From: Eutrophobius brisbanensis
GTDB taxonomy: Bacteria; Pseudomonadota; Gammaproteobacteria; Eutrophobiales; Eutrophobiaceae
Direction of reading: 5' to 3'
Length of the DNA: 64,000 bases
Assembly: GCA_038131795.1 (NCBI GenBank)
Contig: JAYPQE010000003.1
Span: 1,364,001 to 1,428,000, forward strand
Within the stretch, counting starts at the first letter, position 1. Each line of letters opens with the position of its first letter. Made by a program: the position numbers and the translations under genes. The notes beneath the pieces were generated by a model. The model was not told the origin of the DNA, searched no databases, and saw only the letters and a program-made list of their open reading frames with translations. Positions 18,455-27,509 of the stretch are shown piece by piece.

Positions 18455-18481
18455 TTCCTATCCCCTATGACTTAACCGCAA

Positions 18482-20236
18482 TCAGTTCCGAGGAGGCCTG
18501 ACATCTGGGTTATATTTATTATACGCACCAGCCTTGACCTGCTCCATGACATCCCTGTTATACGGCCAGGGGTCCTGTACGTAGGTTTCATAGTTACCCG
18601 GTGCATTGATACCCGGGATCTCGGGCACCCACTCCGTGGCCAGCACCCTGTCCGGGTCACCATAACGCGAGGCCAGTGCCCGGGTCTCTGGATGATCGAG
18701 AGAAGTCGACCGCCCCTTGTCCACCACGGTTACCCATTTATCTGTTCCCCGGATACGCATATTAATGGTATTGAAATAGGTATGTTGATGAAAACCATGG
18801 GAGGCAGGCAGTTTGTTTTCTTCCTCAAACTTCACGCCACTGGGTGGAGGTACGGCCAGAACACCCGGGTCATGCCAGACGATAGACCCCATTGCCCAAT
18901 GGATAATGCCGTCCCGTTCACGTTCTGCGGCGATAGGCCCTGCAGTAATGTCCGGTCTAAGGCCTTTGGGATTGGTGCCCAGGGCAGATTCAAAATGGTG
19001 AAAATACCCGGGCTCATCGTAATTTGGCCAGGTCTTTTCATGGATACCCGGCATCTTCATCATGGTCCTGATTAACTCACCATAATATCCGCCACCTTTG
19101 ACCTCCTTCAGGTAGCCATCCTCCCAGATTTCCTGCATCTGAGGATAGAATCCTACGTGGCTGACGTGGGAGACTATCTTCCCATTTAACTTAGCAATAG
19201 GGCTGGCGGGGATATATTCAGGAACCGTAGCCGGATAGTTCAGGGCATTGAGACCATAACTACCAAATGCCTCCTGGGGAAACATGAACATATGACCACG
19301 CAGATATACACCATCCTTCCAGCGCTGTGCCTGCTCCTCGGATACGTCCCACCAGACATCGGTCCCTTCCGGATCGGTTATGGTCACCTTATCTGTAGCA
19401 GCGATGGGCTCCATGGTCATCTCTTCCGACATCAACCAGACATCGGCTGGAAAATCACTGCGCGGCGACATGGCGGTCCACATATTGTCAAACCGCAATA
19501 GACCTAACCAACGCTCTTTATGGGGGTGAAACGCCTCCCATATAGGACCACCCCGACCCCAGAATACCCCCTTCACGTCAGGGTGCTCATCTATGTAGGC
19601 ATTAATAAAATTTGCAATGGTATGATTGGGATAGGAAATGGTAGCCAACTTATCACTGATGACTTTTAAATCAGGAGGAAGATCACCACTGGCCGCAGGC
19701 GGATTACATAAACGATACAAGTCTGGCCGGGTGTCTTTTAAAAAGTCATTCAGATTGAACTTGCTACACCCTTCCGCCCAGCCATTTTGAGAATCGGTAA
19801 CACTGAAAGTCGCAATAGCTCCTCCAGATTGATTGATATGGTCCCGCAGGCGCCTGGCTTCTTCCAGGGTAACGCCAGCTATCTCATAGTCATGCATGAG
19901 GATAGGTTCAACTCCCCTTTCCCTGATAGCACGCATCAACGCCTCAAAATACAACTCAGAACCTTCTGCAATTGTCGAAGTAACAAAGATGGCCTTCTCA
20001 CCGGGATTCAGAATGCCAAATCCGTGACCGAGAAAGCCATTTTCATTGGCGGCAAAGGCCCGAGCATAGGGCATGATATCTTCCACCGAAGTCGGCGGCG
20101 TCATTTTCGGGTAACTGGGGGCGGGATATGAATCCTGTCCAAAAGATTGGCCCTGTACTAATGTTGTTATCATATTTAATGATAGAAACATCAAAATGTA
20201 ACAGCTTGCTTTTAGTCTGTTTTGCTTAATATTCAT
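18482..20236 (-). CDS. Tandem exported family, copy 2
   Basis: 584 residues; signal peptide at about 10-30, then a short linker with YPAPSYPKMTPP. Close to copies 1 and 3. All family landmarks are kept: FLGHGFGILNPGEKAIFV, the GWAEGCSKF and LCNPP cysteines, GRGGPIWEAFHPHKERWLGL, TDPEGTDVWW, FPQEAFGSYGLN, HFESALGTNP, RDGIIHWAMGSIVWHD, FHQHTYFNT. Ribosome site GGGAGG lies before the ATG. Only 27 bases separate its end from copy 1, so the two are surely co-transcribed. Function as inferred for copy 1. Confidence 0.7.
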   Translation of the reverse strand: MNIKQNRLKASCYILMFLSLNMITTLVQGQSFGQDSYPAPSYPKMTPPTSVEDIMPYARAFAANENGFLGHGFGILNPGEKAIFVTSTIAEGSELYFEALMRAIRERGVEPILMHDYEIAGVTLEEARRLRDHINQSGGAIATFSVTDSQNGWAEGCSKFNLNDFLKDTRPDLYRLCNPPAASGDLPPDLKVISDKLATISYPNHTIANFINAYIDEHPDVKGVFWGRGGPIWEAFHPHKERWLGLLRFDNMWTAMSPRSDFPADVWLMSEEMTMEPIAATDKVTITDPEGTDVWWDVSEEQAQRWKDGVYLRGHMFMFPQEAFGSYGLNALNYPATVPEYIPASPIAKLNGKIVSHVSHVGFYPQMQEIWEDGYLKEVKGGGYYGELIRTMMKMPGIHEKTWPNYDEPGYFHHFESALGTNPKGLRPDITAGPIAAERERDGIIHWAMGSIVWHDPGVLAVPPPSGVKFEEENKLPASHGFHQHTYFNTINMRIRGTDKWVTVVDKGRSTSLDHPETRALASRYGDPDRVLATEWVPEIPGINAPGNYETYVQDPWPYNRDVMEQVKAGAYNKYNPDVRPPRN

Positions 20237-20276
20237 ATCTTGCGCCTCCCCAGCTTGTTACCCTTTTAAGTTGAAA

Positions 20277-22037
20277 TTAATTACTTGAAAACCTTACATC
20301 AGGATTGTACTTATTGTAGGTACCGGCCTTGACCTGCTCCATTACATCCCTGTTATATGGCCATGGATCTGCTGCAAACGACTCATAGTTACCCGGTGCA
20401 TTGATACCGGGGATCTCTGGCACCCATTCCGTTGCCAGCACCCTGTCCGGGTCACCATAGCGTGAGGCCAGGGCACGCACTTCAGGGTTGTCCAGCGAGG
20501 TTGAACGCCCCTTGTCAACGACAGTTACCCATCTATCGGTGCCACGGATACGGAACTGGATGGTATTGAAGTAATTGTGTAAGTGAAAACCGTGGTAAAC
20601 GGCAGGCAAGTTGTGCTCTTTTTCAAACGCTAACAGGCTTGGTGCCGGTGTGGTCATATCACCTTCATCGTGCCAGACCTGTGCACCCAGTGCCCAGTGA
20701 ATCACACCATCACGCTCACGTTCTGCGGCTACCGCTCCGGCGGTAATATCCGGGCGCAGGCCTTTGGGGTTTGTTCCAAGGGCGGATTCATAGTGCCAGA
20801 AATAACCCGGCTCTGGATAACCCGGCCAGGTCTTTTCATTCATACCCGGCATCTTCATCAAAGTCCTGAGTAACTCGCCATAAATGCCGCCGCCTTTAAC
20901 TTCCTTGAGGTAGCCATTTTCCCAGGTCTGCTCGATGGCCGGGAAAAATCCGGCGTGGCTGGCATGGGCCACCACGGTACCATTTAACCTGGCGATAGGG
21001 CCAACGGGAATATAATCCGGTACATTGGCGGGATAGTTCAACGCATTAAGCCCGTAGCCACCATAGGCCTCCTGGGGAAACATAAAGATATGGCCGCGTA
21101 AGTAAACACCTTCCACCCAACGCTGAGACTGTTCCTCGGTCATGTCCCACCAGGCATTGGTGCCTTCAGCATCGGTGATGACAACCTTGTCCGTTGCCGC
21201 CATGGGTTCCATGGTCAACTCTTCCGACAACAACCAGACATCGGCAGGGAAATCACTACGAGGTGACATGGCGGTCCACATATTGTCAAACCGAAACAGT
21301 CCCAACCAGCGTTCTTTATGTGGATGGAAGGGTTCCCAGATGGGACCGCCCCGGCCCCAGAAGACACCCTTCACATCAGGATTATCATCCATATATTGGT
21401 TCAGATAATCCGGGATCATGGAGCTGGCGAAGAAATTAGTATTCCTCATCTTGTTATCAATTTCTTTCAAGTCCGGGGGCAAGTCTGCGCTGACTCCCGG
21501 CGGGTTACATAATTCAAACAGGTCTGGACGGGTGTCCTTTAAAAAGTCATTCAATCTAAAGTGACTACAACCCTCTGCCCAGCCCTTGCTGCTGTCCTGC
21601 AGACTGAAGAAGTCCAGTTTGCCACCAGATTTAGCTACAAAGTCACGCAGTCTCCTGGCATCTTCCAGGGTCACACCCACCAGTTCATAGTCGTGCATCA
21701 AGATGGGTTCTACACCTCTTTCTTCCAGCGCACGGACTATGGCCTCGTGATACATTTCTGATCCCTCGGCAATACTCGAGGTCACGAGGATGACTTTCTC
21801 TCCAGCTTGAGCAATGCCAAAACCATGACCGAGGAAACCGTTTTCATTGGCGGCAAATTCCCGGGCATAAGGCATGATATCTTCCACTGAAGTGGGAGGA
21901 GTCATTGGGGGGTAACTTGGTGCAGGATGGTCACCACCAACAGCCGGTTGACCAATAACTGGTGCAGATACACTTAATGCGAACAGCACACTTAAAATAT
22001 TCGCATTGGATATATGTTTAATTATTTTTGAAATCAT
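20277..22037 (-). CDS. Tandem exported family, copy 3
   Basis: 586 residues; signal peptide about 10-30 (LSVLFALSVSAPVIGQ). It keeps the two cysteines (GWAEGCSHF, ELCNPP) and the putative ligand motifs FPQEAYGGYGLN, HYESALGTNP, RDGVIHWALGAQVWHD and FHLHNYFNT. Here the HxH motif is H-L-H rather than H-Q-H, and TDPEGTD is TDAEGTN, so the position of the GTD aspartate is not invariant. Spacing to copy 2 is 40 bases. The differences in motif-adjacent residues suggest that copies may differ in substrate. Confidence 0.7.
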   Translation of the reverse strand: MISKIIKHISNANILSVLFALSVSAPVIGQPAVGGDHPAPSYPPMTPPTSVEDIMPYAREFAANENGFLGHGFGIAQAGEKVILVTSSIAEGSEMYHEAIVRALEERGVEPILMHDYELVGVTLEDARRLRDFVAKSGGKLDFFSLQDSSKGWAEGCSHFRLNDFLKDTRPDLFELCNPPGVSADLPPDLKEIDNKMRNTNFFASSMIPDYLNQYMDDNPDVKGVFWGRGGPIWEPFHPHKERWLGLFRFDNMWTAMSPRSDFPADVWLLSEELTMEPMAATDKVVITDAEGTNAWWDMTEEQSQRWVEGVYLRGHIFMFPQEAYGGYGLNALNYPANVPDYIPVGPIARLNGTVVAHASHAGFFPAIEQTWENGYLKEVKGGGIYGELLRTLMKMPGMNEKTWPGYPEPGYFWHYESALGTNPKGLRPDITAGAVAAERERDGVIHWALGAQVWHDEGDMTTPAPSLLAFEKEHNLPAVYHGFHLHNYFNTIQFRIRGTDRWVTVVDKGRSTSLDNPEVRALASRYGDPDRVLATEWVPEIPGINAPGNYESFAADPWPYNRDVMEQVKAGTYNKYNPDVRFSSN

Positions 22038-22065
22038 TTTTTATCTCCAGATAAACAAAATTAAA

Positions 22066-23781
22066 TTAATTACTTGGCGGTCTTACATAAGGGTTGTACT
22101 TGTCATAGGCACCTGCCTTGATCTGCTCTATGACCCCTTTATTATAGGTATAAGGGTCTTCTGCAAAACTTTCATAATTACCCGGCGCATTAACACCCGG
22201 AATCTCAGGCACCCACGCGGTTGACAGCACTTCATCAGGGTCACCGTATCGTGAAGCCAGGGCACGTACCTGGGGATTATCGAGTGAATTGGACCTGCCC
22301 ATTTCAACGATTGTGACCCAGCGATCGGTTCCGCGAATACGTAACTTCACCGTATTGAAATAATTATGCAGGTGGAAACCGTGATAGGTACCTGGCAATT
22401 TATTCTCTTCTTCAAATTTAACCAGGCTAGGCGCAGGAATAGTCAAATCGCCTTCATCATGCCAGATTTGAGCACCCAGGGCCCAGTGAATGATCCCATC
22501 ACGTTCACGCTCTGCTGCAACACGACCCTTGGTAATATCCGGTCTCAGACCTTTGGGATTAGTACCAAGGGCTGACTCATAATGCCAGAAATAGCCAGGT
22601 TCATCGTATCCCGGCCAGGTCTTCTCATTCATGCCCGGCATCTTCATCAAGGTTCTAAGCAATTCGCCATAGATACCACCGCCTTTTACTTCCGCCAGGT
22701 AACCATTTTCCCAGATCTGAGTAATCGCAGGAAAAAAGCCTGCATGGCTGGCATGAGCAACCACCGTTCCATTCAATCTGGCAATAGGTGTAGGCGGAAT
22801 ATATTCCGGAATATTTGAAGGATAATTCAGAACATTAAGACCATAACCCCCATAGGCTTCCTGAGGGAAGAGAAATAAATGGCCGCGTAAATAAACACCC
22901 GCAACCCAGCGCTGGGCCTGGTCTTCTGTTAAGTCAAACCAGGCATCGGTGCCTTCCGGGTCAGTAATTGTAACCTTGTCACTGGCCCCCATTGGTTCCA
23001 TCGATATCTCTTCAGACATCATCCATACATCGGCGGGGAAGTCACTACGTGGTGACATGGCTATCCACATATTGTCGAAGCGGAACAGGCCTAACCAACG
23101 TTCCTTTTTCGGGGCAAACCGCTCCCAGATGGGTCCACCACGACCATAGAAAACACCCTTAATCTCCGGGTTGTTATCAATATATGCATTTATATATTTG
23201 GGAACCTCTCTACCGGCTGTGGCCAATTTTGCATTGATAGCCTGTAAATGATCGGGTAGCTGTGCACTCAGTGCTGGGGGATTACATAATTCATATAAGT
23301 CTGGACGGGTGGTTTCGAGAAAATCATTGAGTTTGAAATGGTTACATCCCTCAGACCAACCGGTACTACTGTCAGTAGTAATTCCGATGCTTACCTTGTA
23401 TGCCGCCAGTTCTCTGGCCTCTTCAAGTGACACGCCAACGATATCATGGTCACGCATGAAGATCGGCTTGACACCTCTTTCTTCAAGGGCGCGGATGATG
23501 GCCTCAAAATACATCTCGGCCTCTTCATCAATCGAGGTCGCTACCAGGATGATGGATTCACCTTCCTGTGCAAACCCAAAACCATGCCCGAGGAAACCAT
23601 TCTCATTGGCAGCAAATTCCCTGGCATAGGGCATGATGTCATCTACCGACCGAGGTGCGTTCATCACAGGGTGTGATGGGGCAGGATAATTCCCTGATTG
23701 GGCATATACCGCAGACGTAAATACGCCGAGTATTACCAGCAAAGCTGAAAGTTTATTCATATATGAAAAGAGCTTTTTCAT
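22066..23781 (-). CDS. Tandem exported family, copy 4
   Basis: 571 residues from the ATG at 23781 (AGAGGA seven to eight bases upstream; an adjacent TTG could also serve). Signal peptide about 10-28 (VILGVFTSAVYAQ). It is shorter in the 130-145 region than copies 1-3, lacking the SGG-FF loop before GWSEGCNHF. Landmarks kept: GRGGPIWERFAPKKERWLGL, TDPEGTDAWF, FPQEAYGGYGLN, HYESALGTNP, RDGIIHWALGAQIWHD, FHLHNYFNT. The usual VVDKGR is IVEMGR. 28 bases to copy 3. Confidence 0.7.
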   Translation of the reverse strand: MKKLFSYMNKLSALLVILGVFTSAVYAQSGNYPAPSHPVMNAPRSVDDIMPYAREFAANENGFLGHGFGFAQEGESIILVATSIDEEAEMYFEAIIRALEERGVKPIFMRDHDIVGVSLEEARELAAYKVSIGITTDSSTGWSEGCNHFKLNDFLETTRPDLYELCNPPALSAQLPDHLQAINAKLATAGREVPKYINAYIDNNPEIKGVFYGRGGPIWERFAPKKERWLGLFRFDNMWIAMSPRSDFPADVWMMSEEISMEPMGASDKVTITDPEGTDAWFDLTEDQAQRWVAGVYLRGHLFLFPQEAYGGYGLNVLNYPSNIPEYIPPTPIARLNGTVVAHASHAGFFPAITQIWENGYLAEVKGGGIYGELLRTLMKMPGMNEKTWPGYDEPGYFWHYESALGTNPKGLRPDITKGRVAAERERDGIIHWALGAQIWHDEGDLTIPAPSLVKFEEENKLPGTYHGFHLHNYFNTVKLRIRGTDRWVTIVEMGRSNSLDNPQVRALASRYGDPDEVLSTAWVPEIPGVNAPGNYESFAEDPYTYNKGVIEQIKAGAYDKYNPYVRPPSN

Positions 23782-23835
23782 CAATTTTTCCTCTAAAAAA
23801 AATTTAATTTTTGATGTTTAAAATATAAGTAATAG

Positions 23836-25557
23836 TTAATTTGGGCCATGTACCCTGGGATTATAAGTGTCATATGTCCCGGATTTAATCTTCTCCATCA
23901 CCATTGCATTGTATGTATACGGATCATTTGCAAACTCGTCATAGTCACCTGGGGCATTAATACCGGGCAACTCGGGGATCCATTCTGTCGCCAGTATCCT
24001 GTCGGGGTCACCGTAACGGGAGGCAAGCGCCCTCACCTCCGGATTGTCCAACGAGGTAGAACGGCCTTTGTCCACCACGGTTATCCATTTTTCCGTACCC
24101 CTGATACGCAGGTTGATGGTGTTTAAATAGGTATGGATGTGAAAACCATGGTTTGCCGGTAGTTTGTTTTTTCTCTCATACTCGGGGAGACTCTGCGCGG
24201 CAACCTCCGGGACATTGGGGTCATGCCAATGCTCGATACCCAGGCCCCAGTGCAAAACACCGTCTCTTTCCCGTTCTGCCGAGACACGTTGCTTGGTTAT
24301 ATCAGGCCGCAGTCCTTTTGGATTGGTACCCAGGGCGGTCTCAAAATGCCAGAAGAAGCCGGGTTCATCACGTAACGGATATTTGGCCACATCAATCCCG
24401 GGCATGTCCATCAAGGCCCGCATTAATTCGCCATATATCCCACCACCGCGAACTTCCTTTAAGTAACCATCTTCCCAGACCTGTTCCACACGTGGATAAA
24501 ATCCTGCATGGCTGGCATGTCCGACGACGGTCCCATTTAACTTGACGATGGGATTGATGGGTATCCAGCCTGTGTCCTGGGCAGGATAACGGGTGGTATT
24601 CAGTCCGTAGGTTCCATAGGCCTCGTTGGGGAACATGAACATATGGCCACGAAGATACACACCTCTTGCCCATCGTTGTGCCTGGTCTTCTGTCAGGTCC
24701 CACCAGGCGTCCAGTCCCATGGGGTTGGTCACTGTTACCTTGTCCGTAGCGGTGGCCGGTTCGATGGTCAGCTCTTCAGACATCAGCCAGACATCGGCCG
24801 GGAATTCACTCTTGGGAGACAATGCGGTCCACATATTGTCAAACCGAAACAACCCCAACCATCTTTCATTGGGCTGGAACTGTTGCCAGATGGGGCCGCC
24901 TCTACCATAAAAAACACCACGGATGTCCGGGTTATCATCCATATATTTATTTATATAGGTGGGAACTGCTCTCCTCGCCGTTGCCATTTTCTGATGGATA
25001 TCAAATAACTTTCCAGGCAAGAGCGACTCCAGGTCCGGCGGATTACACAGGTCAAACAAATCTGGATGGTCTGATTTAAGATAACTATTATGATTAAAAA
25101 AGTTACACCCTTCCGTCCAGCCGCGGCTACTATTGGAGGTCAGTCCCAGTTCAATCATCTTGGCTGACAGCTCCCTTGCCTCCTGCAAGGTGACGCCAAC
25201 AATCTCATAGTCATGCATGATGATGGGCTGCACTTCCCTTTCCTCAAGGGCCCGTTCGATGGCCTCCACATAGATATCCGCTTCTTCATCAATGGAGGTG
25301 GTGACGATGATGACCTTTTCACCTGCCTTGACCTCGCCAAACCCATAGCCCAGAAAGCTGCTTTCATTCACCGCTGCCAACCTGGCATAAGGCATGATGT
25401 CTTCAACAGTTTGAGGCACATTCATCTGTGGAAAACTGGGCTTTGGGATGTAGTCGGCATCGGTAACCTGTGCCATAACGGTCAACTGGGTACTGAACAA
25501 TAACCCAATCAGCGTTAACACATTACCGAAAGTTACCTTGAATACATTCGTCATCAT
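23836..25557 (-). CDS. Tandem exported family, copy 5
   Basis: 573 residues; signal peptide about 12-30, ribosome site AGGAGG eight bases before the ATG. It is the most divergent of the first five: FLGHGFG has become FLGYGFG, FPQEA is FPNEA (glutamate kept), GTD is GLD, and the His region reads RDGVLHWGLGIEHWHDP. HFETALGTNP and FHIHTYLNT are kept, as are cysteines in GWTEGCNFF and LCNPP. 51 bases separate it from copy 4. The retained Glu/His set against a changing background supports a shared catalytic or metal site. Confidence 0.7.
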   Translation of the reverse strand: MMTNVFKVTFGNVLTLIGLLFSTQLTVMAQVTDADYIPKPSFPQMNVPQTVEDIMPYARLAAVNESSFLGYGFGEVKAGEKVIIVTTSIDEEADIYVEAIERALEEREVQPIIMHDYEIVGVTLQEARELSAKMIELGLTSNSSRGWTEGCNFFNHNSYLKSDHPDLFDLCNPPDLESLLPGKLFDIHQKMATARRAVPTYINKYMDDNPDIRGVFYGRGGPIWQQFQPNERWLGLFRFDNMWTALSPKSEFPADVWLMSEELTIEPATATDKVTVTNPMGLDAWWDLTEDQAQRWARGVYLRGHMFMFPNEAYGTYGLNTTRYPAQDTGWIPINPIVKLNGTVVGHASHAGFYPRVEQVWEDGYLKEVRGGGIYGELMRALMDMPGIDVAKYPLRDEPGFFWHFETALGTNPKGLRPDITKQRVSAERERDGVLHWGLGIEHWHDPNVPEVAAQSLPEYERKNKLPANHGFHIHTYLNTINLRIRGTEKWITVVDKGRSTSLDNPEVRALASRYGDPDRILATEWIPELPGINAPGDYDEFANDPYTYNAMVMEKIKSGTYDTYNPRVHGPN

Positions 25558-25590
25558 TCGTAACGCCTCCTGATTTCTATCTATAAATAA

Positions 25591-27357
25591 TTACTGGGAA
25601 TAATCCCGTTCTGGCAAATAGGGGTTATAGGTATCATATTGTCCGGTGCCGATTCGCTCCATCTCCTCAAACTCGTATGAATATGGGTCCTGGGCGTAGG
25701 CCTCATAATTACCGGGGGCGTTTATCCCCGGAACCTTGGGTATCCAGTCTGTGGCCAGGATCTGGTCCGGGTCACCATAGCGTGATGCCAGGGCACGGAC
25801 CTCCGGGCTGTCCAGTGATGGACGTCTGCCATGAACTACCAGGTTAATCCACTTCTCAGTGCCACGGATACGGACCTGCATGGTGTTAAAGAAGGTATGC
25901 TGATGGAAGGTATGGTACCTGGCGGGCAGCTTGTATTTCTTTTCAAACTCAAGGTAACTGGGTGCAGGGATCTTCATGGATCCTTCATCATGCCAGATCT
26001 GTGCACCAAAGGCCCAGTGCATCATGCCATCACGCTCACGTTCCGGTGCAATCAGCAGGGTTCTCATATCCGGCCTGATCACCTTGGGGTTGGTCCCCAG
26101 GGCCGTTTCATAATGATAGAAATAACCGGGCTTGTTGTATTGCGGCCAGGTATGGTCATGGATCCCCGGCATCTTCATCAGGGTTCGAAGCAGTTCGGGA
26201 TAAATCCCATCCCCCTCGACATCCACAAGATATCCGTCTTTCCAGATCTGTACCATGCGTGAATAGTATCCACTGTGGCTGGCCCTGGCAGCCAAAGTCC
26301 CGTTCATTTCAACAATGGGTGCAGCAGGGATATATTCGGGTACGTTAGCAGGATAGTTCAATACGTTCAGGCCGTACCCACCGTATGCCTCCTGCGGAAA
26401 CATGAACAGGTGACCGCGCAGGTATACACCCCTGGCCCAGCGTTGTGCCTGGTCCTCGGTGAGGGTCCACCATACATCTGTACCTTCTGGGTCAGTAATG
26501 CTGGCCTTGTCTGATGCCCCCAACGGTTCCATTGTGATCTCTTCAGACAACATCCACACATCGGCGGGAAATTCACGTGCATCCGTCATAATCTCCCACT
26601 GGTTATCAAACCGGAACAGACCCAGCCATTTTTCCTTGGGTTCGATATTCTCCCAGATGGCCCCACCGGTGCCGTAGAATACACCTTTAATATCAGGGTT
26701 CTCTGCCATGTATTTGTTCACATGAATAATGACCGGGTTCTGCTGGCTGGTTCCGCCTGGCTGAGTCAGCCTACGGTGCACATCCACCAGGTGTGCCGGC
26801 ATATTGGCCTCAATGTCCGGGGGAAAACACAGGTCATATAAATCCGGACGGCTGGTCTTCAGAAAATCATTCATCGTAAAACTGGTACATCCATTGTCCC
26901 ATCCACGGCTATTAATGGGCCCCTGTATGCTGGTTACATACTCTCCGTATTCGATCACCTGGTCAAAGGTGACACCCAGGATTTCGTAATCGTGCCAGAG
27001 GGTGACCTCAACGCCCCGCTCTTCCATCGCCTTGACAATGGCCTCGATAAACAGGGCACGGTTTTCATCAAATGAATGTGCCCGGGTAGACGTGATGAGG
27101 ATGACTTTCTCGCCCTCGTTGACATAACCCAGGCCATGTCCCAGGAAGGAGTTTTCATTGCTGGCAGCTTCGCGGGCATAGGGCATGATGTCGTCTATGG
27201 AATTGATTTGGACAAAGTTCGGATAACTGGGTTCGGGGTAGTCCGTACCCACATCATTTTGTGCCACCACCTGCGCAGTGAACATCAACAAACCAATCAA
27301 AGAAATAGTATGAATGATCCTGTTAAGTGAATACCTTGTGACTTGTGACTTTGGCAT
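25591..27357 (-). CDS. Tandem exported family, copy 6
   Basis: 588 residues from the ATG at 27357, chosen for the adjacent AGGAGGGG; a longer frame to 27390 exists. Signal peptide ends near VVAQN. It forms a subgroup with copy 7: both have GTGGAIWENIEPKEKWLGLF in place of GRGGPIWE..HPHKERW, a longer GWDNGC segment, and TALGTNPKVIRPD. Putative ligand motifs are kept (FPQEAYGGYGLN, HYETALGTNP, RDGMMHWAFGAQIWHDE, FHQHTFFNT). VVDKGR is changed to LVVHGR. It is the first gene after the terminator that closes copy 7, so probably the first of its own transcript. Confidence 0.7.
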   Translation of the reverse strand: MPKSQVTRYSLNRIIHTISLIGLLMFTAQVVAQNDVGTDYPEPSYPNFVQINSIDDIMPYAREAASNENSFLGHGLGYVNEGEKVILITSTRAHSFDENRALFIEAIVKAMEERGVEVTLWHDYEILGVTFDQVIEYGEYVTSIQGPINSRGWDNGCTSFTMNDFLKTSRPDLYDLCFPPDIEANMPAHLVDVHRRLTQPGGTSQQNPVIIHVNKYMAENPDIKGVFYGTGGAIWENIEPKEKWLGLFRFDNQWEIMTDAREFPADVWMLSEEITMEPLGASDKASITDPEGTDVWWTLTEDQAQRWARGVYLRGHLFMFPQEAYGGYGLNVLNYPANVPEYIPAAPIVEMNGTLAARASHSGYYSRMVQIWKDGYLVDVEGDGIYPELLRTLMKMPGIHDHTWPQYNKPGYFYHYETALGTNPKVIRPDMRTLLIAPERERDGMMHWAFGAQIWHDEGSMKIPAPSYLEFEKKYKLPARYHTFHQHTFFNTMQVRIRGTEKWINLVVHGRRPSLDSPEVRALASRYGDPDQILATDWIPKVPGINAPGNYEAYAQDPYSYEFEEMERIGTGQYDTYNPYLPERDYSQ

Positions 27358-27433
27358 AACCCCTCCTGGAAGTTGTATTGTTATGGTCAAACTTGTAAAT
27401 ATAAAAAAAATCTAACTCTGAAATCTCGATTCT

Positions 27434-27457
27434 ACATAGGTGGTTAGACACCTATGT
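27434..27457. promoter_or_regulatory. Perfect inverted repeat upstream of copy 6
   Basis: ACATAGGTG (27434-27442) and CACCTATGT (27449-27457) form 9-base arms around a six-base loop. It lies between the terminator of copy 7 and the start of copy 6, where an operator or a second hairpin of the terminator region would be expected. No regulator gene is adjacent, so the role is open. Confidence 0.4.
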
Positions 27458-27460
27458 GTT

Positions 27461-27497
27461 TAAAAAGAGTCCCGTACAATCAGATATTGCACGAGAC
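27461..27497 (-). terminator. Intrinsic terminator after copy 7
   Basis: Read on the minus strand, GTCTCGTGCAAT pairs with ATTGTACGGGAC (12-base stem at 27469-27497 with two G-U pairs, loop ATCTG) and is followed at once by TCTTTTTA. It lies 13 bases beyond the stop codon of copy 7 and splits the array into copy 7 and copies 6-1. Confidence 0.75.
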
Positions 27498-27509
27498 TTT
27501 CACAATCTA

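Noticed and set aside
26275..26677. Plus-strand open frames within the array
   Set aside because: They recur at the same place opposite each paralogue because the coding strand is conserved; no start sites or family content.
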